DNA of 64,000 nucleotides from Streptomyces sp. NRRL F-6131 (GCA_000719695.1 JOHN01000042.1:1-64000); one strand, 5' to 3'. Counted from the stretch's first letter, positions 51,922 through 60,768 are shown. Made by a program: numbers and translations. Notes: generated by a model not told the origin, from the sequence alone.

Positions 51922-52806
51922 GTGAGCACCAGCACCGCCGCGCGCGAGAGTTACTACGAGCGGACGGGCGAGCACGCGTTCAAACCCACCGCGCACGCGG
52001 GCGGCGCGTGGAGCACCGACGAGCAGCACTTCAGCCCGCTGGCCGGTCTCGTCGTCCACGCGATCGACCGGCACCTGACGCAGCGCCCCGGCGGCACCGA
52101 ACGCTCCGACAGTCCCGGCGGCACCGGCAGCACCGGCAGCACCGGCAGCACCGGCAGCACCGGCGGCCTGACGCTCGGGCGGATCAGCTACGACATCCTC
52201 GGCCGGATCGCGCTCGACGAGTGCGAGATCACGGTGGAGACCGTCCGCCCCGGCCGGACCATCGAACTCCTCGAGGCGACCGTGGTGATCGGCGGACGCG
52301 CCGTCGTCCGGGCCCGGGCCTGGCTGCTGGCCACCCTCGACACCTCGGCGGTCGCCGACAGCCCGCGCGAGCCGCTGCCCGCGCCCGAGACCCTCCCCGC
52401 CTGGCCGATGGGCGACGCGTGGGACGGCGGCTACGTCTCCTCCCTCGACGTCCGCCGGGTGCCGCCGGCCCGCCGCGGCCGCACGACGGCCTGGATACGC
52501 TCGCGCGTCGACCTGGTCGCGGGCGAGCCGAGCAGCCCCCTCGCCTCCTACCTGGCCCTGGTGGACACCGCCAACGGCATCGCCGTGCAGCAGGACCCGG
52601 CCGAGTGGATGTTCCCCAACGTCGACCTGACCATCCACCTGCACCGGCAGCCGCGCGGCCCCTGGACCGGGCTGGACACCACCGCCACCTTCGGCCCGAC
52701 CGGCCAGGGCCTCACCAGCAGCGTGATGCACGACGTGGCCGGGCCGGTCGGCCAGGCGGAACAGATCCTCACCGTCCGCCCGCAGCCCCGGCACCCGTCC
52801 CGGTAG
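51922..52806 (+). CDS. Thioesterase-family (double hot-dog) protein
   Basis: A 294-residue protein with the pattern of acyl-CoA thioesterase-like double hot-dog proteins: YYERTGEHAFKPT at the start, ISYDILGRI, VRPGRTIELLEATVVIGGRAVVRA and FPNVDLTIHLHRQPRGPW. It probably hydrolyses or binds an acyl-CoA. A STG repeat (four to five GSTGSTG units, DNA repeat ACCGGCAGC) is inserted near residue 70. The GTG at 51922 has GAGGAG nine nt upstream. A TACGAT box lies about 45 bp before it. Its 3' end overlaps the convergent reductase gene by 38 bp. Confidence 0.8.
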   Translation: MSTSTAARESYYERTGEHAFKPTAHAGGAWSTDEQHFSPLAGLVVHAIDRHLTQRPGGTERSDSPGGTGSTGSTGSTGSTGGLTLGRISYDILGRIALDECEITVETVRPGRTIELLEATVVIGGRAVVRARAWLLATLDTSAVADSPREPLPAPETLPAWPMGDAWDGGYVSSLDVRRVPPARRGRTTAWIRSRVDLVAGEPSSPLASYLALVDTANGIAVQQDPAEWMFPNVDLTIHLHRQPRGPWTGLDTTATFGPTGQGLTSSVMHDVAGPVGQAEQILTVRPQPRHPSR

Positions 52807-53455
52807 GGGCCGGCTCCCCCGTCGCGTACGCCAGTGGCGGGGCGATCGCCTGCGCGTCCGCGCCCTCGCCGACCCAGAGGCCGATGAACAGCGCGGCGGT
52901 CGCCTCCACCAGCCCCGCCCGGTCCAGCCCACCCCCGGCCACCGGGCGACAGCCCGCGTCCCGCACCAGCTCGGAGACCTTCGCGAGGGCCGCCGCGTCG
53001 TCCCCGCAGAGCGGCACCGCCAGCGGCCTGCCGTCGAACACCGGCGGCCGCATCCGCCACACGTCCTCGTGGCAGAGGTTGAACGCCTTGACCACCGCGG
53101 CGCCCGGGGCGGCGTCGGCGAGCCGGCGCGCGGCCGAGGGCCCGCCGTCCGTCAGCAGCCGGAAGCCGGGGCCCACGGGGTTCGAGCAGTCGACCAGCAC
53201 CGTGCCGTCCAGCTCCGCGCGCAGCTCCCGGACCACCTCCGCCCCCGCCCCGAAGGGCAGTGCGGCCAGCACCACCTCGCCGAACGCGGCCGCCGCCCGC
53301 AGCCCGCCGGGCTCCGCGCCGGGCCCGATCCGCCGCGCGAGCCGCTCGGCCCGGGCCGCGTCCCGCCCGCCGACCAGCACCTCGTGCCCGGCCCGCACCC
53401 AGTGCGTCGCGAGCGCGTCCGCCATGTTGCCCGTGCCCAGCACACCGATCCTCAT
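52769..53455 (-). CDS. NADP/F420-type oxidoreductase (ProC-like fold)
   Basis: A 228-residue Rossmann-fold protein of the NADPH-dependent F420 reductase family. The dinucleotide motif is IGVLGTGNMADALATH at the very start, then VGGRDAARAERLA and VDCSNPVGPG. The C-terminal part has KAFNLCHEDVW. It probably transfers hydride between NADP(H) and F420 or another acceptor. The ATG at 53455 has GGAGGAG upstream. It is divergent from an HxlR regulator 82 bp away, a common pair in which the regulator controls the redox gene. Confidence 0.83.
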   Translation of the reverse strand: MRIGVLGTGNMADALATHWVRAGHEVLVGGRDAARAERLARRIGPGAEPGGLRAAAAFGEVVLAALPFGAGAEVVRELRAELDGTVLVDCSNPVGPGFRLLTDGGPSAARRLADAAPGAAVVKAFNLCHEDVWRMRPPVFDGRPLAVPLCGDDAAALAKVSELVRDAGCRPVAGGGLDRAGLVEATAALFIGLWVGEGADAQAIAPPLAYATGEPAPTGTGAGAAGGR

Positions 53456-53537
53456 CACGCCGTCTCCTCCGGGTCGTTCGGTGCCGTTCGACACCGTCCC
53501 ACCCATCCTGGAGAACCCGTCGGGCACCATTCGGTAC

Positions 53538-53930
53538 GTGACCACCAACGCCTTCCTGGCCGACTGCCGCGCCCGGCTCGCCTTCGACCTGCTCTCCAAC
53601 ACCTGGAACGCCGTGCTGCTCTGGGCGCTGCGCGACGGCCCGCTGCGCCCGGTCGAACTGCGGGAACGCATCGGCGGCATCAGCTCCAAGGTCCTCACCG
53701 AGACGCTGCGCCGCCTGCAGTTCAACGGCCTGGTCGAACGCCGCTCCCTGCCCGGCGCCCCACCCCGGGTCGAGTACCGGCTCACCCCTCTCGGCCGCAC
53801 CTTCCTGGCCCCCATCGACGCCGTCGGCGCCTGGGCGTTCGAGCACGGCGACGAGGTCATGGCGGCCCAGGACCGCGCCGAGGCCGGGGCGCGGGCGCAG
53901 GACCCCCGGTCGGGGGAGTCACCGCGCTGA
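53538..53930 (+). CDS. HxlR-family transcriptional regulator
   Basis: A 130-residue winged-helix regulator of the HxlR family. TWNAVLLWALRDGPLRPVEL, ISSKVLTETLRRLQFNGLVER and YRLTPLGRTFL are the usual helices and wing, though the family's conserved N-terminal Cys is present only as C9 in LADCRARL. HxlR proteins often sense oxidants or aldehydes. It is divergent from the reductase gene, its likely target. The GTG at 53538 gives a compact start. Confidence 0.88.
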   Translation: MTTNAFLADCRARLAFDLLSNTWNAVLLWALRDGPLRPVELRERIGGISSKVLTETLRRLQFNGLVERRSLPGAPPRVEYRLTPLGRTFLAPIDAVGAWAFEHGDEVMAAQDRAEAGARAQDPRSGESPR

Positions 53931-54024
53931 CCTTCCATCGCCACCGCCACGGCCCGGACGCCCGGCGCGATGCGGTGCGGGTGCGGGTGCGGCGCGATGC
54001 GGGTGCGGTGCGGTGCGGGTGCGC

Positions 54025-54816
54025 TCAGAGGCGCCGGACGCGCAGGACGCCGGTCAGCAGGGGGAGGGTGAACTCGCCCTCGGCCGTCTCGGGGCGGCCG
54101 GCGAGGTGGGCGCGGATCTCGGCGCTCCGTACCTCCCGTTCCCGGTCCGGCATGACGATCATCCCGGCGCGGGTCGCGAGCGTCGCCACGAGGGAGTCGG
54201 CGGTGCGGCGCTGCCCGTGCGGGAACTCGGCCTGCTCCGGCGAGCCGAACCGGGCGACCGGCGTGGCGGTCCTCGGGAGGTGCAGGTCCGCGGTCGCCGC
54301 GCGCCATCTGGCGGGTGTGTCCCGCGGGCCGACCGCCTCCTCCCCGCTCACCCGGGCGAGCCCGGCGACCCACTCGACCCGGTCGTCCAGGAGGTTCCAC
54401 AGGCCGGCCAGCACGCCGCCGGGCGCGAGGACGCGGGCGATCTCCGGCCCCGCGACGGCCATGTCGAACCAGTGCATGGCGTTGCCCGCCAGCACCGCGT
54501 CGACGGAGCCGTCCGGCAGCGGGAGCGACTCGGCGCTGCCCGCCAGGGCGCGGACGGCGGGCAGCCCGCGGCGCAGCTCGGCGAGCATCGACGGGTCGGG
54601 CTCGACGGCGACGACGTCGATCCCCAGCGCGGTCAGCGTGGCGGTCAGCTTGCCGGTGCCGGCGCCGAGGTCGAGCACCCGCGGGCCGGGGGCGTGTTCG
54701 AGGGCCCAGCGCACCGCGGCCTGCGCGTAGTCGGGGCGGTGTTCGGCGTACGCGGTGGCGGCGGCGCCGAACGACGAGGCGTGGCGTGACCGTTCGTCAT
54801 GGTCCTTGTGTTCCAT
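54025..54816 (-). CDS. Class I SAM-dependent methyltransferase
   Basis: A 263-residue methyltransferase. The SAM motif is VLDLGAGTGKLT (near residue 46), with VVAVEPDPSML and SLPLPDGSVDAVLAGNAMHW, as in the methyltransferase_11 (UbiE-like) group. Substrate unknown. The ATG at 54816 is chosen over the GTG at 54834 because a -10 box lies 7 nt before it and no ribosome site is seen. Confidence 0.83.
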   Translation of the reverse strand: MEHKDHDERSRHASSFGAAATAYAEHRPDYAQAAVRWALEHAPGPRVLDLGAGTGKLTATLTALGIDVVAVEPDPSMLAELRRGLPAVRALAGSAESLPLPDGSVDAVLAGNAMHWFDMAVAGPEIARVLAPGGVLAGLWNLLDDRVEWVAGLARVSGEEAVGPRDTPARWRAATADLHLPRTATPVARFGSPEQAEFPHGQRRTADSLVATLATRAGMIVMPDREREVRSAEIRAHLAGRPETAEGEFTLPLLTGVLRVRRL

Positions 54817-54823
54817 GCGGGTC

Positions 54824-54829
54824 ACGCTA
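54824..54829 (-). promoter_or_regulatory. -10 box TAGCGT of a leaderless promoter
   Basis: Read on the minus strand, TAGCGT lies exactly 7 nt before ATG 54816, the same hexamer and spacing as at 22866-22871. Confidence 0.6.
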
Positions 54830-54883
54830 ACCACGTCGTCGCCGCCCGGCGACCGCCTTCACCGGGTACGCACAATCCGGCCC

Positions 54884-55669
54884 TCAGAGGGCGAGAAACG
54901 GCTCCAGCGCGGCGGCGAGCTCCTCCGGCGCGTCCAGCGCGACGAGGTGCGCGGCGTCGGCGAACTCGACCAGGGTGGCGCCGGGGATCCGCTCGGCGTA
55001 GCGGCGGGCGATGTCCTGGAAGTCGGGGACGTCCAGGAGGCCGACGCCCACCAGGGTGGGGACGGCGACGGCGGAGACGTCCCGGTGCGAGGGGCCCTGC
55101 GAATGCTCGCCCACGGCGGCCTGGTTCACCAGCGAGGTCCGCACCGGGTCGCGGAGCCGGTCGGCCAGGCCGGCGGCCACCTCGTCCCACGTGCGCGCCG
55201 GCCCGCGCAGCCACATGTCCAGGTTGACCTGGACGGCGGTGTCGACGTCGCCCGCCTCCAGGGCGGCGGTCTCCGCCTCGTCGTAGGCGACCATGTCCGC
55301 GGACCAGTCGTAGCCGGGCCACGGCGCGGCGAGCAGGGCCAGCGAGTGGACGCGCTCGGGGTGGCTGAGCGTGAACTCCAGGGCCACCCGGCCGCCCCAG
55401 GAGGCGCCGACCAGCCGGACGCGCTCGTGACCGAGGTGGTCCAGGAGCCGCAGCAGGTCGTCCGTCTCCCGGAACGGTCCGGTGGGCGGCGCCGACTCGC
55501 CGAAGCCCCGCAGGTCGTAGCGGACGACGGTGTGGCGCTCGGCCAGGGCGGGCACGACGGCGTCCCACATCCGGTGGTCGGCGACGCCCGCGTGCACGAG
55601 GACGACGGGCGGTCCGTCGCCGGAGACGACGTAGGAGAGGTGGCCGAGTTCGTCGGCGAGGGTGATCAT
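54884..55669 (-). CDS. Alpha/beta hydrolase
   Basis: A 261-residue alpha/beta-hydrolase. The oxyanion segment is VVLVHAGVADHRMW, the nucleophile elbow GASWGGRVAL (Ser), and the late His is in FADAAHLVAL; the Asp is probably in VGVGLLDVPD. It lacks a signal peptide. The substrate is unknown. It lies 67 bp upstream of the methyltransferase on the same strand, but that gene has its own promoter. Confidence 0.85.
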   Translation of the reverse strand: MITLADELGHLSYVVSGDGPPVVLVHAGVADHRMWDAVVPALAERHTVVRYDLRGFGESAPPTGPFRETDDLLRLLDHLGHERVRLVGASWGGRVALEFTLSHPERVHSLALLAAPWPGYDWSADMVAYDEAETAALEAGDVDTAVQVNLDMWLRGPARTWDEVAAGLADRLRDPVRTSLVNQAAVGEHSQGPSHRDVSAVAVPTLVGVGLLDVPDFQDIARRYAERIPGATLVEFADAAHLVALDAPEELAAALEPFLAL

Positions 55670-55733
55670 CCGTGCATCGTCGCAGCTCGGACGTGTCCGT
55701 GGCCAGCCAATTCCGCGCCGGTCGGCCGAGGGG

Positions 55734-56270
55734 CTACGGCTCGACGGGCCCGGCCAGCGTCTCCACGGGCCACACCGTCCACCGGGGCTCCCTGCGGGTG
55801 GGGGCTGCGAGCTCCTCCGACGGTTCGGCGCCGTCGCGCACGGCCTCGACGTAGGCCCTGGCCTGCGACAGGCTCAGCTCCGGGGCCCGCTTGCGCAGGT
55901 GGCCCATCGCGGCCACCGCTCCGGCGGACCGGGCGAGGGCCCGGACCTCGGCGGCGAGCGGATCGGGGCGCCGCACGCCCTTGGTCTCCCAGAGGTAGTG
56001 CTCCTCCCAGCCCTCGTCCCGATCACGGGCGTTGGGGACGAAGTGCAGGCTCCCGTCCTCCAGGTCCACCAGCACATGGCTGCCGCCACCCCCGAAGCTG
56101 AACCGCGCGTCCCGGGTGCGGGCGTACTCGGCGGAGTCCCAGAACACCAGCCAGCCCACCGAGTGCTCCTCCACCGCGTAGACCGCCACCTCGGGCGCCT
56201 GCTCCCACGGCCAGTCCTTGGTGGCCAGGTAGGACTCGACGAGTGCGATGGCGCGTTCCCTGGTGATCAC
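55734..56270 (-). CDS. YrhB-like (immunity protein 35) domain protein
   Basis: A 178-residue cytoplasmic protein. The first 90 residues fit the YrhB/Imm35 fold: ALVESYLATKDWP, VYAVEEHSVGWLVFWDSAEY and SHVLVDLEDGSLHFV. Members are thought to be chaperone-like or immunity proteins to secreted toxins; no toxin gene is beside it. The C-terminal half is helical and unrecognised. The GTG at 56270 lies right behind GGGAGG, unusually close, so an internal start cannot be excluded. Confidence 0.68.
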   Translation of the reverse strand: MITRERAIALVESYLATKDWPWEQAPEVAVYAVEEHSVGWLVFWDSAEYARTRDARFSFGGGGSHVLVDLEDGSLHFVPNARDRDEGWEEHYLWETKGVRRPDPLAAEVRALARSAGAVAAMGHLRKRAPELSLSQARAYVEAVRDGAEPSEELAAPTRREPRWTVWPVETLAGPVEP

Positions 56271-56322
56271 CCTCCCATCCTCGCCGACGGGTCAAGCGGG
56301 TTCCCTCGGCCCGCCGCCCTCT

Positions 56323-56355
56323 GCGCAGGAAGTCGGACGGGTCGACTTCCTGCGC
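56323..56355. repeat. Hairpin with the shared palindromic core
   Basis: Arms GCGCAGGAAGTCG (56323-56335) and CGACTTCCTGCGC (56343-56355) pair perfectly around GACGGGT. The inner GGAAGTCGGACGGG-(C/T)-CGACTTCC is identical, but for one base, to the hairpin at 16934-16970, although the flanks differ. Confidence 0.7.
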
Positions 56356-56376
56356 GGCACTGCTCATGCGGCGGTC

Positions 56377-56405
56377 GGCCCCGGAGGAACGATTCCTCCG
56401 GGGCC
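56377..56405 (-). terminator. Hairpin with 13-bp stem after the aminotransferase
   Basis: Arms GGCCCCGGAGGAA (56377-56389) and TTCCTCCGGGGCC (56393-56405) flank the loop CGA. It begins 4 nt past the stop of the minus-strand aminotransferase gene. Confidence 0.65.
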
Positions 56406-56409
56406 CCCT

Positions 56410-57831
56410 CTACCCCAGGACGACCAGCTCCTCCAGCGCCTCCGCCACGCGGTCGATCGCCTCGCACACCACCTCCGGCTGGTACGCGGTGAAGCACAGC
56501 CGGAAGAAGCCGGGGGCCGGGCAGTGCATGGTCTCGCCGGGGAGGAGGGTGACTTCGGCCCGGGTGCGGAGGTAGTCGAAGAGCCACAGTTCGTCGGGGT
56601 CGGCGTCGGCGGCGTGGGCGAGCGGCAGCGGCTCGACGGTGTACGCGCCCTCCGGCGGGCGCTTGCCGAGGTAGTCCGTGAGGTCCAGCCAGAAGAACTG
56701 GGCCGGGTTGTCGCCCTCGGTCTGCACGAACTCGATGCCCCGCGCGACCAGCCGGTCCCGGACCCGCTCGAAGCTCGCGGTCAGCAACTCCCGGTACCGC
56801 CGCATCGCGTAGTCGGTGTACAGCTCCGATCCGGCCCCGTTCACCGTGGTCTCCAGGATCGCGCCGAGCACGTAGTGCTTCAGCGAGTCCACCGGCGTGA
56901 ACCACGACATCGAGTGCTTCTTCTCCTCGATGCCCGTCGTCCCCAGCATCGCCCGCTGCACCGGCCCGTACTTCGACACCACGAAGCCGGTCCGGAAGCC
57001 CGAGAGCCCGAAGTCCTTGGCGAACCCCCACACCACGTGGATCCGCTCCGGCGCCCGCTCGTACGCGGACAGCGCCAGCGCACCCGTGAACGGCACCCGT
57101 GCGCCGTCGACCTGGGAGTGGCAGTAGATCTCGTCCGAAATGATGTGCATGTCGGTCTCGTCGATCACCCAGGCGTAGATCTCCTCCAGCAGCTCCTTGC
57201 CGTAGTTGACGCCCAGCGGGTTGTGCGGGTTGGTCAGCACCAGCAGCCGGGGGAACTCGCCGAACAGGCGGTGGTACTTGAAGAACTCCTCCTTGATCGC
57301 CTCCAGCGTCAGCAGGAACCGCTCCGGCCCCTCGGTGGGCAGCCGCACCGGCACGCACTTGAGCTTCGGCCGCTGCTCGAACGACCAGTTGAACCCCTGC
57401 CAGTACGGCGCCGGCAGCAGCACCGCGTCCCCCTCCTCCAGCGGCGGCGGGCCGGTCTCCCCCGGCTTCGGCGGTTCCTGGAGGGCGAACGCCAGACACT
57501 CCAGCGCCGAGCCGACGCCGCCCGTGCCGAACACGTCGCCCGCCGCGACCGGGGCGTCGAAGGCCTTGGTCAGCAGCGCCGCGACCTCCTCCCGCAGCCG
57601 CGGGTTGCCGTAGGCGGACATGTAGTGGATGTACGTCTCCGGCAGCAGGGCGGTGTGGTCGAACACCATCTTCTGCATTGAGTCCTCGTAGACGAGGACG
57701 TTCTCCGCGACGGACAGGTCGATCGCCGTGTCCGGGGCGAGGTGGCGGTGGTAGAAGGCGAGGGCCTGCTCGAAGTCGGGGATCCTGGCGAGCAGTTCGG
57801 CGGGCTCGATCGGGCCGGTCGAAGCGGTCAT
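56410..57831 (-). CDS. Class I/II PLP aminotransferase, ACC-synthase-like
   Basis: A 473-residue PLP enzyme. The lysine is in GFAKDFGLSGFRTGF, a match to the SKDxGLPGFRVG motif of 1-aminocyclopropane-1-carboxylate synthases. YGNPRLREEVAALL, LTNPHNPLGV and HIISDEIY are general class I motifs. It may therefore be an aminotransferase or a related lyase; substrate unknown. The ATG at 57831 lacks a good ribosome site. A terminator follows directly. Confidence 0.83.
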   Translation of the reverse strand: MTASTGPIEPAELLARIPDFEQALAFYHRHLAPDTAIDLSVAENVLVYEDSMQKMVFDHTALLPETYIHYMSAYGNPRLREEVAALLTKAFDAPVAAGDVFGTGGVGSALECLAFALQEPPKPGETGPPPLEEGDAVLLPAPYWQGFNWSFEQRPKLKCVPVRLPTEGPERFLLTLEAIKEEFFKYHRLFGEFPRLLVLTNPHNPLGVNYGKELLEEIYAWVIDETDMHIISDEIYCHSQVDGARVPFTGALALSAYERAPERIHVVWGFAKDFGLSGFRTGFVVSKYGPVQRAMLGTTGIEEKKHSMSWFTPVDSLKHYVLGAILETTVNGAGSELYTDYAMRRYRELLTASFERVRDRLVARGIEFVQTEGDNPAQFFWLDLTDYLGKRPPEGAYTVEPLPLAHAADADPDELWLFDYLRTRAEVTLLPGETMHCPAPGFFRLCFTAYQPEVVCEAIDRVAEALEELVVLG

Positions 57832-57955
57832 GGCGGGAGGGGCTCATTTCCGGGAAGGGGTCACCGAACCAGAATGGTTCGCATGCGGATGATGTCAGCG
57901 CACCACGCCTCCGAAACCCCCGCCAGCCGTCCGCGCCCATCCGGCGGCGGGCTGC

Positions 57956-58600
57956 TCAGCCCTCCTGCCGGCGCCGCCCCCACACCCACGCCGCACCCGC
58001 CACCAGCACCGCCGTGCCCAGCGCGTACGCCGGCAGCCACCGCGTCGTCGTCGCCGACAGGCAGTCGTCGACCGCCGCCCGGCTCCGCTGCTCCTGCGTG
58101 TACGCGAGCGCCGCCGGGTCGGCGCCGGCGAGGTCCCCCAGGGCGGCCCGGGCGTCCAGGCCCGCGTACCGGCCCGCCTGCACGCACCCGTCCCGGGTGC
58201 CCGGCATCGGGAAGAGCCAGTCCCACCGTTGCAGCGCCGGGGCCAGCGCGAGCGCCGCGCACAGGCCCACCACCAGCGCGTACGCCGCCAGGTTCCACCC
58301 GTAGCCGGCGGCCGGGCCGCCGGGCGCGCGCACCGGGACACGGCCGAAGGCCAGCACCACCGCGAGCAGCGTCAGCCCCAGATAGGTCGAGAACCACTGC
58401 CAGGAGCCCTCCGCGAGCGAGAAGGCCAGCACCACGCCGAGCGCGGTGCCGAGGACGCCCGAGTCGGCGCCCCCCGTCGCCCCGGAACCACCACGCACAC
58501 CCACACGCCCTCCCGACCGCCTGCCCGTTCCGGAGCGACCAGCCTCCCGTCCGCGCCCGCCCCCGGCCGCCGACACCACACCGACCGGACCGGCCCCCAC
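57956..58600 (-). CDS. Membrane protein of unknown function
   Basis: A 214-residue protein. The first 45 residues are Gly/Arg-rich, then four transmembrane helices (about 48-62, 70-86, 100-121 and 187-206). The long loop between helices 3 and 4, probably outside, has two Cys (DGCVQAG and DDCLSAT) that may form a disulphide. I recognise no family. The GTG start lies 10 bp after the GNAT gene, so both may be cotranscribed; a start after the Gly/Arg-rich part is also possible. Confidence 0.6.
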   Translation of the reverse strand: MGAGPVGVVSAAGGGRGREAGRSGTGRRSGGRVGVRGGSGATGGADSGVLGTALGVVLAFSLAEGSWQWFSTYLGLTLLAVVLAFGRVPVRAPGGPAAGYGWNLAAYALVVGLCAALALAPALQRWDWLFPMPGTRDGCVQAGRYAGLDARAALGDLAGADPAALAYTQEQRSRAAVDDCLSATTTRWLPAYALGTAVLVAGAAWVWGRRRQEG

Positions 58601-58609
58601 CCGGACGGG

Positions 58610-59047
58610 TCAGTCGTCCGCCAACGGCTTGACCCAGCGCGACCACTGCGGCTGCGGCCCGTACCCGGCCGCCTGCCACGTCCGGTGGCCCTGCTCGTTC
58701 TCGTCCAGCACCATCGCGTCCGCCCGCCGCCCGCCGAGGGCCGTGAACCGCTCCTCGGCCGCCGCCAGCAGCGCCGCGCCGATGCCGCACCGGCGGTGCT
58801 CCGGGTCGACGGCGAGCCGGTAGAGGTGGCAGCGCCAACCGTCCCAGCCGGCGATGACCGTGCCGAGCAGCACGGCCGGGTCGTCCGCCCGGACGGCGGC
58901 CAGCAGGCACTCCGGGTCGCGGGCGAGCAGCGCCGCCACGCCGTCCGCGTCGTCGGTGATGCTGACGCCCTTGGCCGCGCGGGCCCAGAGGGCGAGCACG
59001 GCGGGGACGTCCTCGGGGACGGCGGCACGCAGGATGAAGTCGATCAT
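58610..59047 (-). CDS. GNAT-family N-acetyltransferase
   Basis: A 145-residue single-domain GNAT enzyme. [18 protein letters not shown] is the usual start, AVDPEHRRCGIGAALLAAAEE is the acetyl-CoA loop (RRxGIG, with Cys at the variable place) and TWQAAGYGPQPQW the end. Substrate unknown. A TAGACA hexamer lies 7 nt before ATG 59047, a possible leaderless -10 box. Confidence 0.85.
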   Translation of the reverse strand: MIDFILRAAVPEDVPAVLALWARAAKGVSITDDADGVAALLARDPECLLAAVRADDPAVLLGTVIAGWDGWRCHLYRLAVDPEHRRCGIGAALLAAAEERFTALGGRRADAMVLDENEQGHRTWQAAGYGPQPQWSRWVKPLADD

Positions 59048-59128
59048 GACGGACTGTCTACCAGGACGGACCCGGCCCGGCCGGGAATTCCGATGGCCGG
59101 ACGCCCCGACGCCCGCCGGGCAGAAGGC

Positions 59129-59818
59129 TCAGGCGCCCGCCAGCTCCCACACCGTCGTCCTCTTCAGGGCCGCGTCCTCCAGGTCCGCCACCACCGGCAC
59201 GTCGTACGCCGCCAGCGCGGTGAACCGTTCGCGCGGCAGGTAGGCCCGGCCCGGGTCGCCGACGATCACCACCGCGCCGCGGGCCTGCGCGCGCTGCAGG
59301 AACGGCAGGAACCGCGCTGCCATCGCCCGCTCGTAGAAGACGTCACCGGCCAGCACCACCTCGGCCGGCCCGCCGTCGCCGTCCAGCAGGTCCTCCACGG
59401 CCGCGTCCACCCGGACGCCGTTCGCCGCCGCGTTGACGCCGATCGCGGCGACCGCGTAGGCGTCGATCTCGGCGGCCCGCACCGCACGGGCCCCGCGCAG
59501 TGCCGCCGCGATGCCCACCAGCCCGGAGCCGGCCGCGAGGTCCAGCACCGTCCGCCCGGCCACCAGCTCCGGGTGGTCCAGCACGTACCGGGCCACCCCG
59601 ACGCCGCCCGCCCAGGCGAACGCCCAGAACGGCGGCGGCAGTCCGCGCTCGCCGCGCGCCGACTCGGTGGTCTCCCACAGCGCGATGGCGTCCTCCGCCA
59701 TGTGCAGCCGCACCTCGGGGACGAACGGCACCGGCGCGATCCCGGTCTGGGCCCGCACGAAGTCCTCGTCCGCCACCACGGCCGCCCCCGCACGCACCGG
59801 GCGTGTCTCGCTCAGCAT
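59129..59818 (-). CDS. Class I methyltransferase (ETFB/NNMT-like)
   Basis: A 229-residue methyltransferase. FWAFAWAGGVGVARYVLDHPE followed by TVLDLAAGSGLVGIAAAL is typical of the protein lysine/small-molecule methyltransferase_16-like group; AGDVFYER lies near the usual catalytic region. The substrate could be a protein lysine (ETF-beta type) or a small amine. The ATG at 59818 is preferred over 59830 because a TATGCT box ends exactly 7 nt before it. Confidence 0.8.
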   Translation of the reverse strand: MLSETRPVRAGAAVVADEDFVRAQTGIAPVPFVPEVRLHMAEDAIALWETTESARGERGLPPPFWAFAWAGGVGVARYVLDHPELVAGRTVLDLAAGSGLVGIAAALRGARAVRAAEIDAYAVAAIGVNAAANGVRVDAAVEDLLDGDGGPAEVVLAGDVFYERAMAARFLPFLQRAQARGAVVIVGDPGRAYLPRERFTALAAYDVPVVADLEDAALKRTTVWELAGA

Positions 59819-59825
59819 GCGGAGC

Positions 59826-59831
59826 AGCATA
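59826..59831 (-). promoter_or_regulatory. -10 box TATGCT of a leaderless promoter
   Basis: Read on the minus strand, TATGCT lies exactly 7 nt before ATG 59818. Confidence 0.6.
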
Positions 59832-60006
59832 CGGGTCCCGCGCGGGTGCTCCGCACGCCCGCGCACCGACCCCCGTTCCCCCGACCGCCGAGCGTCCCCC
59901 GGTCGACACCGCCCCGACACGGCCGAATCCGCACCCCGCGCGGCCCGGTGGGCCGGGTAGGTTCTCCCCGGAGCCGGTGCGCGGCCGGCCGGAACGGGGT
60001 GTCACG

Positions 60007-60768
60007 GTGTCGGACAGGGTGCTGGCGGGCCGGGCGGCGGTCGTCACGGGCGGCTCGCGCGGAATCGGGCGCGCCGTGGTGGAGCGGCTCACCGCGGACG
60101 GCGCGGACGTGGTGTTCGGGTACGCGCGGGACGAGGAGGCCGCCGCGGAGGTGCTGCGGACGGTGGCCGCGAACGCCGCCGCCGGGGCCGGTCGGGCGCA
60201 CGCCGTGCGCGTCGACCTCGGCGAACCGGACGGCGCGGACCGGCTGATGGCCGCGGCCGAGGAGGAACTCGGCGGGCTGGACATCCTGGTCAACAACGCG
60301 GCCCGCAGCTTCACCCGGTCGTCGCTCGCCGAGACCGATCCGGTCGACTTCGACGCCGTGTTCGCCGTCAACACCCGCGCGGTGTTCCTGACGATCCGGT
60401 ACGCGGCGCGGCGGATGCGCGACGGCGGCCGGATCGTCAACGTCTCCACCCTCAACACCCGCCGGCCCGTCCCCGGCATCGCCGCGTACCTCGCCAGCAA
60501 GGGCGCGCTGGAACAGCTCACCGAGGCCGCCGCGCTGGAGCTCGGGCCGCGCGGGATCACCGCCAACACCGTCTCCCCCGGGCCGATCGAGACCGACCTG
60601 CTGCGGTCCGTCAACCCCCCGCAGGCGCTGGAGACGGTCGCCGGGCTGACGCCGCTGCGGCGGCTCGGGCAGCCGGCCGACGTCGCGGACGTGGTCGCGT
60701 TCCTGGCCGGCCCGGACGGGCGGTGGGTGTCCGGCCAGAATCTCGGGGCGACCGGCGGCCTGCGCTGA
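60007..60768 (+). CDS. Short-chain dehydrogenase/reductase
   Basis: A 253-residue classical SDR. The cofactor motif is VTGGSRGIGRAV, NNAARSF follows, the catalytic Ser is in VNVSTLN and the Y-x3-K is in YLASKGAL. Substrate unknown; many relatives reduce ketones in lipid or secondary metabolism. The GTG at 60007 gives a normal length. A TAGGTT hexamer at about 59957 may be its -10 box, leaving a leader of about 40 nt. Confidence 0.88.
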   Translation: MSDRVLAGRAAVVTGGSRGIGRAVVERLTADGADVVFGYARDEEAAAEVLRTVAANAAAGAGRAHAVRVDLGEPDGADRLMAAAEEELGGLDILVNNAARSFTRSSLAETDPVDFDAVFAVNTRAVFLTIRYAARRMRDGGRIVNVSTLNTRRPVPGIAAYLASKGALEQLTEAAALELGPRGITANTVSPGPIETDLLRSVNPPQALETVAGLTPLRRLGQPADVADVVAFLAGPDGRWVSGQNLGATGGLR

